From contig OV884059.1 in the NCBI GenBank assembly GCA_930367215.1, positions 72,201,393-72,265,392 of the forward strand: 64,000 bases of DNA, given 5' to 3'. The translations under genes were made by a program, and so were the position numbers. Each line of letters starts with the position of its first letter. The stretch's first letter is position 1. This document shows, piece after piece, positions 11,432-22,489 of this stretch. Under the pieces are notes generated by a model. It was not told the origin of the DNA and searched no databases. It worked only from the letters and a program-made list of their open reading frames with translations. The stretch comes from Pollenia angustigena (Eukaryota; Arthropoda; Insecta; Diptera; Polleniidae).

Positions 11432-11656
11432 TAAGGCCCGTTTTCACAACTTAACGATAGCTAAAGGTAGGATTTCATCGGCCGTATAAAAAGTGGTCCA
11501 TTATTACAACTTTAATTTAACATACCAGGTATGATGAACCTTAATTTACTTTGCCGCTCACTTTAGGTTAAAGTAAAGTTTTAATAATGAAACACTTTTT
11601 ATAAGGCCATTTAAAGTGTACTTTTAGCTATCGGTAAATTGTGAAAACGGGCCTAA
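11432..11656. mobile_element. Foldback MITE with AGGCCCGTTTTCACAA ends
   Basis: The left arm AGGCCCGTTTTCACAACTTA with GATAGCTAAA and the right arm TTTAGCTATCGGTAAATTGTGAAAACGGGCCT are inverted repeats. Inner words (GGCCGTATAAAAAGTG and CACTTTTTATAAGGCC) also pair. Total about 220 bp. A half copy lies at 1513-1573. TTA or TAA borders suggest a 3-bp target. No ORF. Confidence 0.88.
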
Positions 11657-12014
11657 ATCAATAAACACATTGTTTGAAACGGCAAAGTTTTTCGATAATT
11701 TTTTTGTTATTAAAATTAAAAATATCGTTTATTGAAATTTTTAATTTTAACAATTTTTAGTTAAATCTATGTATTATTTATTTATTTATTATTATTTATT
11801 AATAGATATGAAATTATTTGGACATTTAAATTTCTTAATAGTATACAATTTATTTTATCTATATATGGCGTAACAAAATGTTGTAAGCCAGATTAGCATA
11901 TTACTATTATATTGACTGTAATATATGATTAGGGTACATTTCTATTTATTTGGAATATAAAGATATTTCTAGTAATTAAATTCATTTAACAACAATTTTC
12001 CATACGTCAAACAA

Positions 12015-15000
12015 ACTTTAAGGTATTTATATAGTTTGCAATAGTTCGAGCCGTTAAGTATGCTGATGACCTCATTTACATTAAGCTGCCTTTTACCAAA
12101 ATATTCCAGCCTGAATGTGTTGTATATAGGGCATACACCGATAAAGTGTTGTATGTTTTCAGATTCATCCGAGTACCATATTGTTCATATACCAACCGTA
12201 TTGTTTCTAAATGCTCTTCCATTTAGGTCTAGTAAACCGCCTCTGACTTTTATTATAATGCCAGTCATCCGGGCGTTAAAACCTTCTAGAAGAATTGGAA
12301 TACGATTAAAATTTAGTTGTGGGTAGAGGTCGTGGAACTGTGAGTTAGATGCATCAGACAAAAACTCTTCCCTCTCTTTTACCATCAGTTGATGGAGCAC
12401 ACCCTTCCAATTCTGCACGCAGAGAAAAAATATGGTTGGGCATGGTTACGGCAACAACACTATGTTTAATGTAACAATATATTGTTGTCGTACACAAATA
12501 ATAGTTATTTTTATTTAATATCAACAATATTATAGTTACTGTAAACATATCAATGTTTATCGCAATTATGAATTTGAGTATTGTTGACCGAAAAATATTA
12601 ATTATTTTTCTAACAACTTAATTATGATAACTTTCTAAACAAATTATATTTCTCACAACCATATCATGATATTTAATAGCCATAACATGATAACTTTCTA
12701 TACATTTATCATATTATGTTAAAGATGCAATCAAACTATTTTTACTCTAATCATATTATGTTAGCGCCATTTGTAAAATAATTTTAAAGAAGTTGTGTCG
12801 TTTTTTTTATTTGTGAGCGGTTAAAGAATTAAAAGATAAAATTCCATAGCAAAAATAAGTTAAAAGAAAATAAAAATTAAAATATTAGTGGAGTTCATTC
12901 AAGTATTAGTGATGTAATAGTGCAAATGCAAAATATTGTAGTTTTTTTGTAAAATCCAACAACAAAACACACAAAGATTTCGGTTTATTTTATATAAGTG
13001 CTACGATATTTCATCAACATCTAAAAATCGAAAAAATGGACACACGCGGTTGCCCATGAAAACCATAGATTTTTCATTTGCTCTTTTGCAAGCCTTATAT
13101 TGAACTCCGCTATTTGATTAACATTAAGAAAAATTGTAAAAAGCCACAAAATAAAAAATCGATGCAAAAATATTTTAATTCATTTTGTATTTTTATGACA
13201 GCTATGAAAGGTGCTGTATCATAATATGATTGCTTCTAAATTTATTATGATTAAAATGATGATAATATGATTACTTCTTAGCTTATTATGATTAACATGA
13301 CAATAATATGATTAATTTCCTAACTTAGTATGATTAACAGAATAATAATACGATTAAGGGAAAAATATTATGATGTTATAGTACGAGTATATTTAGTCAT
13401 AATATGATTCAATAACAATCTTAATATGGTGACTACATTCATAATTCTTATCATAATATGTTGCTCTTAGAATATGTTTACCACAACCATGTTTTTTCTT
13501 TGCGTGTGGCTGATAAACGAGATAGTGTCGTCAGGGATGAAGTTGATGCGTTCTTTTTATGATTCCCAATCGTTGAACCAGTACAGTTTATTATTTATTA
13601 CATATTCAGCCAGTATGCGTGGTAATCTTTGTGGATTCATTTTTAAAACTTTGTAAACATAACAGAAGTGTAACTTTAAGGAGGTGATTAACAGAGAATT
13701 TAAGCCAGTTTCTAAGTGCAACATATAGTTTGGAGTAGAGTTTGGCAAGTGTAGCATTTTCTTTACGAAAAATCGGAGTAGTTTTTCAACATCTTCGTAT
13801 TTCTTAAAGCCCCAAACCTGTGCAGCATATTACATTATTGACCTGGATGCAGCATGAAATATTTTTAATTTATTGGTATTAGAAATGACTGGGTTATTTA
13901 TATATTTGGACCAAGTGGAGTTAATAGCGAGTTTGGAGGACGATAGTTTGTTGTAGAGATGTTTTTTAAAAGACATGTTATATGTGATTTCTACACCTAG
14001 ATATTTGTAGTAGTTCACTATCTCAATATATTCTTCACCATATTTTCAAGACAGATTTGAAGAGATCCTGGTGCCAGAGCGGAATACCAGTATTTTTGAC
14101 TTCTCAAGGTTAACTTTAAGGCACCATGTCAGACAGTATTTACGTAGTTTATTGATCATAGCTTGTAAACCACTTGCCGAGTCAGATAAGATAACAATAT
14201 CACCAAGATTTTAATATTCTCTCCGGCCACGTTAATACCCCCAGGTAATTCTTCATCTAAGTCATTAGTATACAGTGAAAAAAGAATTGGACTAAGGATA
14301 CATCCTTGTTTTACTCCAACCTCGACAGCCAAGCATTTCGATAAAGATTTACCGTACCAGATTTGACTTTCGTTGTCTTCGTATAGGCATTGTAATAATC
14401 TAATTATCTTAGAAGAAAGCCCGAGGCACGACAGTTTGTAGAAAAGACCGTTACGTGACAAAAAATGCGAAGGTTTTTTTCCATTGGCTTTGTTGATATG
14501 AACGATGTTAGAGAGGTTGAATAAATTATCTACAGTCGAATAATGTTTTCTGAAGCCAGCTTGGAATTCTTTTAAAATTTTATTATTATCGATCCAAAAA
14601 GATAATCGGTTGAGTATAATTGTAGTAAAGATTTTACATATGGCATCTATTAGTGAAAGTCCTCGATAATTTGCTGGTATATTAGCGTCACCCTTTTTGA
14701 AAAGCGGTATAATAATAGATTTGCGAAAGTTTTTAGGTACTGACTCATGTAAAAAGATTTTGTTATAAATATTAAGTAGCTTGTGTAATAACTGGTCAGG
14801 AGCGTATTTGACGAATTCATAACTGATGCCGTCTTGGCCAGGAGTTTTAATCTTTTAACCACTGTAGCTAGTTCATAGTATTATATAGGTGAATCTTGTA
14901 CCGGGTCGATAATATATGGCATAGCCCAGCTGATTTCAATTGATTCATCGTTGTTTTTCAGAATTTTGCTAAAATGTAAGTAAAAATCATCAGCACATAA

Positions 15001-15405
15001 ATGCCCAGAAGTTTGCAAATTGCGAGTTTTTAATATATTCGACAGTTTCCAACAATCGCTAGAACATTTTACCCTGTTAAGAAGTTCCAAATTTTTGTTA
15101 TACAAGTCGAGTTTTTTAGTTCTACATACTATAAGATACTTGGCTCTTGAATTTTTGTAGCGAGTTCTGTTTTCAGTTGTATGGTTTCTTCTGTATATTT
15201 TAAGATTGTTTTTCATGCATAACCGCAAGCGGGCGCACTTCCAATCAAACCACTTTTGTCTGCGTTCAAAGGAAAACGTATTTCTGGCAGTTGTTTTATA
15301 TGCTTGTTTGATATTGTTTGTTAGATTTGTTAATAAGACATCCACTGAATCTGTTTGAAAATCTATGTAATCATTTTGGTGCAATATTAACAAATTGTTT
15401 GCTTG
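12015..15405 (-). pseudogene. Minus-strand non-LTR retrotransposon relic (RT and C-terminus), split by a TIR element
   Basis: Reading the minus strand, 15393-14881 encodes an open 170-residue linker (RRQKWFDWKCARLRL, ILKTRNLQTSGHLCADDFY). RT motifs follow: KTPGQDGISYEF, SIIIPLFKKGDANIPANYRG, QAGFRKHYSTVDNLF and KQGCILSPILFSLYTNDL. At the catalytic box the frame shifts and the expected A-D-D is lost, although DIVILSDSASG follows. Beyond it come KYLGVEITYNMSFKKHL, LPNSTPNYMLHLETGL and a C-terminal segment ending YSDESENIQHFIGVCPIYN, whose C and H residues recall a C-terminal zinc-binding patch. An element occupies 12416-13506 inside this gene. The endonuclease is missing. Clade not assigned; clearly inactive. 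Confidence 0.85.
12416..13506. mobile_element. 1.09-kb TIR element inside the LINE relic
   Basis: The left end CACGCAGAGAAAAAATATGG and right end CCATGTTTTTTCTTTGCGTG are inverted repeats of about 24 bp with few mismatches. The flanking LINE reading (WFNDWES, KERINFIPDD on one side, QNWKGVLHQLMVKE on the other) shows that it interrupts one gene. The interior has many TAATATGATTA and ATCATAATATG words and no transposase. It shares its terminus with the 8301-9082 element. A host duplication of 2 bp or less could not be resolved. Confidence 0.85.
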
Positions 15406-15663
15406 ATTCTATTAATTTGATGATAAGAAACAATTAAAATTTTTTTCTGTGTAATAATCAAACCATGGGCATAATTTATGAAAACAAATTTTTTTTATAG
15501 AATAAACGCTAATTTTTTTTGGTAATACTCGTAAAAATCAACGCTAAAGGCTTTCAAATCTCAAAGATGGCCAATAAAGCTTCCAGATTATTAACTATAA
15601 ATGCATTTAACTCTATAATAAAATAGAAATGATTATTTTCACAGATTAAATATTTAACAATGT

Positions 15664-16331
15664 TAAAGCCCTTACGACACTACATTTTTAATGCATTGTT
15701 CAAGTTTTGGTGAACAGTGAAAATGTAAAGTAATAGAAAAATTTACCAAGTGCGAAGGGTTCAGCTGTATTAAGATAAATGGCAAACCGTAAAAGTTTTT
15801 ACTAAAGTTATCGATACAAAATGAAGTTATGTCAAAAAAAAAAAAAAAAAATGTAAAATTGTTCAACTTAAAATTGACATTTCAAGCTTGAAATATTAAA
15901 AGTGTTGCTGAATCAGCGGTTTATGGGAAAATTCAGCGATTTACCTCTTTTTGTTTTTAGGTTTCTCATAAACAAAAAGTTGGCAACATTTAATAAAATG
16001 AACAGAACAGGGATGGCTAAGTTGTTTCAATTGTACTTTTTTGTTGGTTCTTTTAACTAAGATTTATAATAAATTTTTGTGGTATTTTTAAGAACATAAA
16101 TAAAATTAATTTCAACTAAAACAATCTTTTAGTACAATTAGGGTAAACAGTACAATTTTTAAAAGTTGTTGATACAATTTTAAAAATTCTCAACGCCATC
16201 CCTGAAACAAAACCATAACAAGAGAAAAAAAACTAAAAAACTTTGTTTACATTTTTTATAGTTTGCTCTTTCTAGCATTTACTGTTTCTTTCTATCAATT
16301 AATGAATAAAAAATGTAGTATCATAAGGGCT
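15664..16331. mobile_element. TIR element with AAGCCCTTA ends, ~670 bp
   Basis: The left end AAAGCCCTTACGACACTACA and the right end TGTAGTATCATAAGGGCTT are inverse to each other. The left ~235 bases are matched in direct orientation at 59452-59675. A TTAA tetranucleotide overlaps both borders, which may or may not be a target duplication. There is no ORF above chance. Non-autonomous DNA element of unassigned superfamily. Confidence 0.7.
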
Positions 16332-16419
16332 TAAGGGTGTCCAAATTTAAAGTATAATCCGTCAATGGAAATCGCTACACGAAGATGTTCTGAAGCGTTT
16401 TGTGGCGGAATACTAATGA

Positions 16420-16622
16420 CTTAGAAGTAGAGAATGGATGGTTTCAACAGGTGAGTGCCACTTGCCATACAGCAACATAAACAATAGATCGTTGGAAAGA
16501 AAAGTTTGAAATCGCATTATTTCTCTTGGAAATGAGTAAATTGGCCACCATGATCGTGCGATTTGAAATCTTTAGACTATTTTTGTGGGCTTTTATGAAA
16601 AAGAAAGTGTACAGCAATAACA
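16420..16622 (+). pseudogene. mariner-like transposase C-terminal relic
   Basis: Plus-strand frames give WFQQxxATCHTATxTIDRW, then after a frameshift NWPPxSCDLKSLDYFLWAF and MKKKVYSNN. Intact mariner-like (IS630/Tc1/mariner superfamily) transposases carry QQDGATCHTA..TI.LL...NWPPRSCDLTPLDYFLWG.VK..VY.N, including a catalytic Asp near each end of this stretch. Stops and shifts are present. The gene ends abruptly where a palindromic repeat begins (16628), so that insertion probably truncated it. Confidence 0.88.
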
Positions 16623-16627
16623 CAGTG

Positions 16628-17400
16628 CAACAAAATTCGGGTCATCGCCACCTGCCTCAACACTTGCAACGCGAAATGAAAGAGTTTTGAAAAGTTAGCT
16701 CGGGTTGCCGAAATATGGGCCCCTGAAAGTTATGAATTTTTTGAAAAGGCGTTTGGTATAAGTAAAAAAAATATATTAACTGTACTTCTGAGCGAAAAAA
16801 ACAATTTCAAATGTCTTCAGTAGAGTCGTATGGCGATTCTTTTCATAGAATTTTTTAAAATACTAACCCTCATTTTAAGGGGTAATTTTTGTCGTTTTTC
16901 CCAACTCTTAAACAAAAGTATACTAAAACGGCACTTTTTATGATTAAAATGTTCTAAGAATATTTTCTGCATAAAATTTCATTGGGGGTTTGCTAAGAAC
17001 AAAAGTTCGTGTGATGTATTTGGCATTGAAATTTTTGAATTTTTTGAAAAGGCGTTTGGCACAAGTCAAAAAAATATACTGAATGTACTTCTGATCTAAA
17101 AGACTCTTTCAGATGTCGTCAGTAGAATTGAATGGCGATTCTTTTTTTTAGAATATATAACCCTCTAACACTAATTTTAAGGGGTAATTTTTTAATTCCC
17201 ACACAAAAATATACTAAAACGGAACGTTAGAGGGTTAAAATGTTCTACGAATATTTTCTGCATCAAATTTCACAAGGGGTCTTCAAGGACAAAAAAATCA
17301 TGCAATCTATGTAAAACATCTAAAATTATTTTTTAGCTCAGAAGTACATTTAGTATATTTTTTACCATTTTTAGTAATAAATATCATCATTGTGGTGATA
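16628..17400. mobile_element. Rearranged copy of the palindromic CAGTGCAACAAAATT element
   Basis: It begins ACACAGTGCAACAAAATTCG, GGTCATCGCC, CAACACTTGCAACGCG, matching in inverse the right end of the element at 49591. Blocks with AAAAGGCGTTTGGTATAAGT and TTAAGGGGTAATTTTTGTC appear twice in direct orientation, at about 16740 and 17050. So this copy has two like-oriented arms plus a short inverse piece at 17320-17370. Noncoding. Confidence 0.75.
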
Positions 17401-17454
17401 CGAATTTGGTTTTTAATTTTTTCTGTGTTTAATAAAATTTTTTATAAACAAGGG

Positions 17455-17778
17455 ATTTTTTAAAAAAATTAGAGGTTGTCGTGGTTTTTTGCTCATATCT
17501 CAGCCATTTTTGGACCGATCTGCCTGAATTTTAATAGCAAAATTATAATTAGAATACATGACATAAAGATACCCCAACTAAGCCCCCATCATATCTGGGG
17601 GGCTTCAGAAAACCCATTACAACAGACAGACGTACAGATGGACAGCCGGATTTGAACTTCGCTTTTTAAAAGGACCCAGAATATATATACTTTATAGGGT
17701 GTAGGATCAATATTGTAGAAACTACAAACGGAATGACAAAGTTATATATACCCTTTTACCTTCGGTGAAGGGTATACA
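17455..17778 (+). repeat. Dispersed repeat family 'GGTGAAGGGTATA', copy 2
   Basis: Ordered landmarks are GTCGTGGTTTTTTGCTCATA, TCTCAGCCATTTTTGGACCG, CCCCCATCATATCTGGGGGG, ACAGACAGACGTACAG, TATATATACTTTATAGGGTG, AAACTACAAACGGAATGACA and CTTCGGTGAAGGGTATACA. Copy 3 (54882-55370) is highly similar. No ORF. Class not assigned. Confidence 0.85.
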
Positions 17779-19224
17779 AATAAAAGTGAAGTGCGGGCTA
17801 TGCAGAGATGCTTTGTTAAGCGAAGCCGGTGTTTGTTATACCATAGAGGAGAAAATCCTTGCCCCTCCCAAACGCTCAACCATTCTTTCTATCATGCGGT
17901 TTTTAAGAACAAAACTGTTTAATTTTTCGGAATATTTTTAAACTTTTGATTTTGTAATTCGGGTTTTAAGTTTAGGGCATATGAACCCAACCCAAAATTT
18001 TTCTTTTTCTTTTTGTTTTTTTTTAATTTAATTTTTTTTTGGGGTTGAAATTCACTAAAAATTTCCAGGTCATTTTTCCTAATGAAGAATTACCCCAAAT
18101 TCAAGGGCATAAATCATTTTATTTTTAAGGCTATTTTTGGGGTAATTTTTCATTAGAATATGAGGTCATATTGCATTCTGAAAAATAGCCCCAAAATTGG
18201 TGTCAATTTTTATTTTTTTTTTTTTTGGGTCATATTTCCTGGGGCCATATTTCGCAGCGCCGTGTTTACACCCACCCATCAGCACAATCACATAAAAAGG
18301 TTGCGTACGTATGGCGACGTGGGTGTAAATAAGCTTGCTACAGTTAAAAGCATACTTTAGGGATATTTTCTTATAATTTATTACCACTAAAATATCAACA
18401 TAAACTGCGAAAAACCAATATTTATTTATCTCAATTACTAGATATTTACTAAATCATATTTATTATCATAAATTTAGTTTATTGTCTACAGTATTTTTCT
18501 TATTTTATCAAAACCACTTATCTGTCTTCGATGCCTTTTTTCCATCAACTTTTATTACAACTATTTACATTTTTATGCAGCAGCGATGTCATTAGAAAAC
18601 CATTAAAACTCTATCCGCATTGCCAATGGCAGAGTTTTATATCAACAAAAGGGGAAATAAAATAGAGAAAAACAAATGGAGTAAAAAATATACTTCCGGT
18701 AAATAAATACGAAAAAAATTTAAAAAAAAAATCAGCAAATTCATTTTTAGTTAAGCGAATAAAAATAGAGAGGAAGAGAGAGTGAGTGAGGAAGTAATAG
18801 TAGACAGTTATAAAGTTAAAACAAAAAAGTCATCTGTCAAAATAAAAGTCTTAGAAAAACTATAAAAACTGCTTAATAATGATATCAAATATTTGCATAA
18901 AACAATTTTAGTATCATTATTTAAATTATATGTGATGGATAGATTGTTTTTCTGCATTCTTCTTTATGAAGTGAGTTTTTAAAGTTTTTGCATTGTTGTG
19001 AATATTATTTAAATAAAAAGGCATTTAAAGAAAAAAAAAAAACAACTTATTAAAGTATATCTTATAAAAAAGTATCATTTAAAAAGTTTTTCTTTTTTAA
19101 TTTTTTTTATTTTTTGAAAAAAAAAAAGAAAAGAGTTTAGAGTTTTTCTTTAAATGTCTCTGTTTTAGCAAAAAAAAGCCTTTTTTAGAGAATAAACGCC
19201 ACACTAACATCAATGATATCCGAT
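17779..19224. other. AT-rich stretch with one small inverted repeat
   Basis: A short GC-richer patch at 17785-17880 and poly(T) runs are present. At 18263-18274 GTTTACACCCAC is complemented by GTGGGTGTAAAT at 18319-18330, a possible stem with a 44-base loop. It does not fold as a tRNA and has no known match that I recognise. No coding sequence. Confidence 0.5.
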
Positions 19225-20040
19225 CAGAACTAATTTTTGCCCCTGGCTTTATTGATAATACAATTCACCAGCATAAACTAAAACTCCCTGAAAATATAGT
19301 AGAGGTATACACTGACGGGTCAAAGATACAATTCGGTGCCAGTTCGTGTATTAACTCCAAACAGTTGGACTGGATAATATCACTTAGGCTGCCAGATTAT
19401 TTCTGTATCCTTTAGAACGAAATAATGGGCATCTACTTAAGGCTAGATTACACTATTATACTTTGCATTAATACATGTCAAAAACTTAAGTAATATGACA
19501 AAGTGTGATAGTGTGAATGCAATGTGTCACGAAAATGACAAGTATTAAGAAAAAAGTTTGACATCCCATACGACTTCATCGTTTTTTGAAAAATTTCTAA
19601 ACAATAATACTTTTCATTGGATCAGGGTTGCATTTTATTTCATGTGTGAGTGTTTATACTTTGTGTGATGATGTGAACACAAACTGTCATGTTACATTAG
19701 ATTTCTTGACAGTCGCAACAAAACTAATTCGATTTCTTTCTCACAAAGTATTATGGAATACGCAAGACTTGTGAGATAGTGTAATCTAGGCGTTAGATGG
19801 CAGGAATATTCAGTATGGTGAGATATATGGCAGGTTTATTCACATTCTACTGATAGTAAAGCGGCCATTAGATTCCTGAACAATGTATTTATCATATCAA
19901 GAATGTTTCTAGGATACCGGACGTCTCCGGAAAGGATAGCAAAATATACAATAGTTATCCGTACATGGGTCGAAATTATAACTGTATAGTTGACTCGATG
20001 GCGCATGTAGGAACAACCTTAAGCCATAACGGTTTAATAT
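19225..20040 (+). pseudogene. LINE RNase H domain relic, split by a MITE
   Basis: Plus-strand reading gives KLPENIVEVYTDGSKIQFGA, the first RNase H motif with its YTDGSK. After the insertion at 19440-19792 it continues with STDSKAAIRFLNN and then GRNYNCIVDSMAHVGTTLS, which parallels the C-terminal (PGHRxxxGNxxAD..A) motif. Stops and frameshifts break it. The 62385-62890 relic has a very similar last block, so both may come from one RNase-H-encoding LINE family, for instance of the R1/I/LOA group. No RT remains here. Confidence 0.75.
19440..19792. mobile_element. TIR MITE in RNase H relic, TTA target duplication
   Basis: The left end AGGCTAGATTACACTAT and the right end ATAGTGTAATCTAGGCG are inverted repeats. 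TTA directly precedes the left end (19437-19439) and follows the right end (19793-19795). The inside pairs only weakly and has no ORF. A 3-bp TTA/TAA duplication is typical of PIF/Harbinger elements, so that origin is possible but not shown. Confidence 0.85.
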
Positions 20041-20484
20041 GTGATAAACAGGGTGGCACAGAATGGTTATATGGCTTGAATTCTCAAATAACTTTTTCAA
20101 TTATTATTTTTTTTTTTTTTTTTTAGCAGATTGTAAAGAAGACTTGGGGAATTACTAATGAATAACTATAGAATAGAACAAAAATAATTACACCCGAAAT
20201 TTTGCGAAAAGTGTAAAAAATATGTGAAAAATAAAACAATATGTTTCATCAAGGACAAAACCAGACACTCTTATACTGATTCCATTCAAATTATTTTCTG
20301 TATTGAATCGATGCACAACTTATGTACATTTTTTTCATAAATTTTGTTTCCTTTTTTAAAAAAGTACTTTTTAAAAAGTCGTGGCATCGATTCAATACAG
20401 AAATGAATTTGAAAAGTATTTTTAAAAAGTACTTTTTGAAAAAAGAACCTTTAAATAAACATTTTTTTTAATATTTGTTTTTAC

Positions 20485-20573
20485 CTAAACTAATCCCGCG
20501 CTTGTCTCAGGAGACCAGGGCCTCTGGCGGGAATCGAACCCACGACCCCAGTAGCCTACCGGGGCACTTAAGG
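20485..20573 (-). repeat. tRNA-derived SINE, copy 1
   Basis: Read on the minus strand it carries GGTCGTGGGTTCGATTCCCG, containing a RNA polymerase III B-box-like GGTTCGATTCC, followed by CCAGAGGCCCTGGTCTCC and GACAAGCGCGGGATTAG. Two further copies (32340-32462, 38784-38864) share this body. It is not a functional tRNA: there is no cloverleaf 3' of the B box. Probably 5' truncated. Confidence 0.8.
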
Positions 20574-21054
20574 AATGTAGCTTTGAAGCAGTTTTAGGAA
20601 TTCGGCTTTAATCGATTTTTAAAAATATTTTCCTTTAAAACTGGTTTTGTTTAAAGATCATATATTTAAAAAAAAATCCATATTGTAAAAAATTTTCATT
20701 CGAATGGTCTGTGTTTATTATTTTTTGGATCATTTAATACATTCGTTAGTATTGCAACTCCTTTCAATGAATGTTTTTATTTATTTCTTATTTTACCGCT
20801 ACATTTCGGCTTTAAGTTTCCTTCTTCTTTTTTTTTAATTGACAGCTTTTGGTTTTGGTTTGGAGAATAAATGCATAAATGAATGGAGATGGTTCAATGA
20901 ATACAATTCAATGTGTCCCAGGACACAAAACGTTGTAACAAGCAATTTTTCAAATAATAAATCGTATGTACATATGTATATACATATATGTATATGGAAG
21001 TGTGTACCCTGTAGTTCATGAAACAAATAATATCTAGATTTGTGTTTAGTCTAA
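20574..21054. other. AT-rich stretch without a gene
   Basis: Nothing beyond simple sequence and a TACATATGTATATACATATATG patch near 20965. Confidence 0.6.
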
Positions 21055-21360
21055 AGCTGGGATCACACGGTTGCCTCAAATGCACCAATATGACACAATA
21101 TTGATTGTGCTTTATTGACGCATAATAAAGAAATTGCACCAATCAAATATTTTGAAATCACACGATTGCTCTGTTTTATACAAATTTAATTGCCGCTAGT
21201 TGGTACAAAGGGAAATGCGTACAATGATTGCCGCAGCACAGTCACACGATTGTTCTTACTTGACAACTCCGAAAACAACTGTTGTGTTAACTTTTTCATT
21301 TGTTTGGAAGTTCTAGTTGGTATGTTCATTAAAAACGAAAAAAAGTTCACCTACTATATA
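21055..21360. repeat. Left part of a possible split TIR element (TCACACGATTG words)
   Basis: GATCACACGGTTGCCTCAAA and TGCACCAATATG at the left find an imperfect inverse at 25840-25865 (TTGGTGCATTGCGGCAATCG). Repeated CACACGATTG words occur on both sides. This suggests one element opened by later insertions between 21.4 and 25.6 kb. Boundaries are not certain. Confidence 0.4.
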
Positions 21361-21728
21361 ATTTTTTGTTGAATAGTTTTATTTGAAATATTTTAAGAAA
21401 AATTTATGAAATTCCAAAAATTAATTCAACAATTTCGAATGTTAACGTTTGCATAGAAAATTTGTATGAAATAATAAAATTTTAATAATATAACTTAAAT
21501 ATCATTAACTAAATTCTGTAACTTTTTAATTTAACTACCGATATCGTTAATTAAAGAGAAAACTTGGCTATTTTTTATTCTCGTTTTCAAGGTAACATAT
21601 ATTTTCTTTAAGAAATATCAAAGACAAATATCTTTAAAGGAAATAATACTTAGTTTTATAAAATATCTTCAATAAAAATATTCGAACTTAACAGCAACAT
21701 AGTATGGTTGTGAACATATGTACATATT

Positions 21729-21806
21729 TCGTCAGCTCAGAATTGGTTTGGCGCATATCATGGTTATTTAACCATAAAATGCGCCAAACCAATTCTGAGC
21801 TGACGA
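21729..21806. mobile_element. 78-bp perfect hairpin related to the 41251-43487 element
   Basis: The two 28-base arms (21729-21756 and 21779-21806) are exactly complementary; the left arm begins TCGTCAGCTCAGAATTGG and continues TTTGGCGCAT. The 22-base loop itself contains TGGTTA/TAACCA. The arm sequence closely matches the terminal inverted repeats at 41251-41276 and 43462-43487. It looks like a minimal derivative consisting of two ends joined by a loop. Confidence 0.85.
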
Positions 21807-22489
21807 TTTGTTAATAACAAAAATTAAAATGCATAATAAATAAATACACAGAGAAAACAGATTCGTGATCACAACCGAATTTGGCGCCAATCGAATTTCG
21901 TCGGTTGCATGTACTATCACACAATTCGGTTACAATTACTGAAAATTTCGTTGCTTAGCATAATAGGTTTGATAGCAACATTTGAATTTTAGTACATTTT
22001 CAGTCATAACAACAGATATTGTTAGTTGTAAGTATGATTATTAGAAACAAAATTGTGCTTATACCCGAATAAATGATAGGTGCAACTAAATTAACACATG
22101 ATTGGTGTTCATAACAAGAGATTTGATTGTCGTTATCAATATATTTTTTAACCGGTCAAATGTAGCCCATAAGGGGCAAGGACTTGTCCAAAGGTAATCT
22201 CAATGAATGGAAAAATGGGTTATTTTACAGTACGATGTCCTAGGGCAGGACTATATAACCCAGCTTGCATTACAAAGGGGAAGTCTTAAAACTACTCCAT
22301 GGTATACTCCAGAGGATTAGCTTTGAAATCGTTTCAAAACGAAAACATGTCGTTAATAAGGAAGACATGTCGCACAGTGCTTTGGCCCATAGACATAAAT
22401 CAAAAAAAAAAACAAGTCTTATATTGTGCTTAAAAATGTACAGATCGATAGATAACAAAATAATTAAAATGAATTTTGAAGAATTTTTA

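Noticed and set aside
18263..18330. Structured RNA from the GTTTACACCCAC inverted repeat
   Set aside because: Stem of only about 12 bp with a 44-base loop and no further helices or conservation evidence.
20485..20573. Functional tRNA gene
   Set aside because: Only a B-box-like block is present. The cloverleaf cannot be closed and the same body recurs twice more, so it is a SINE.
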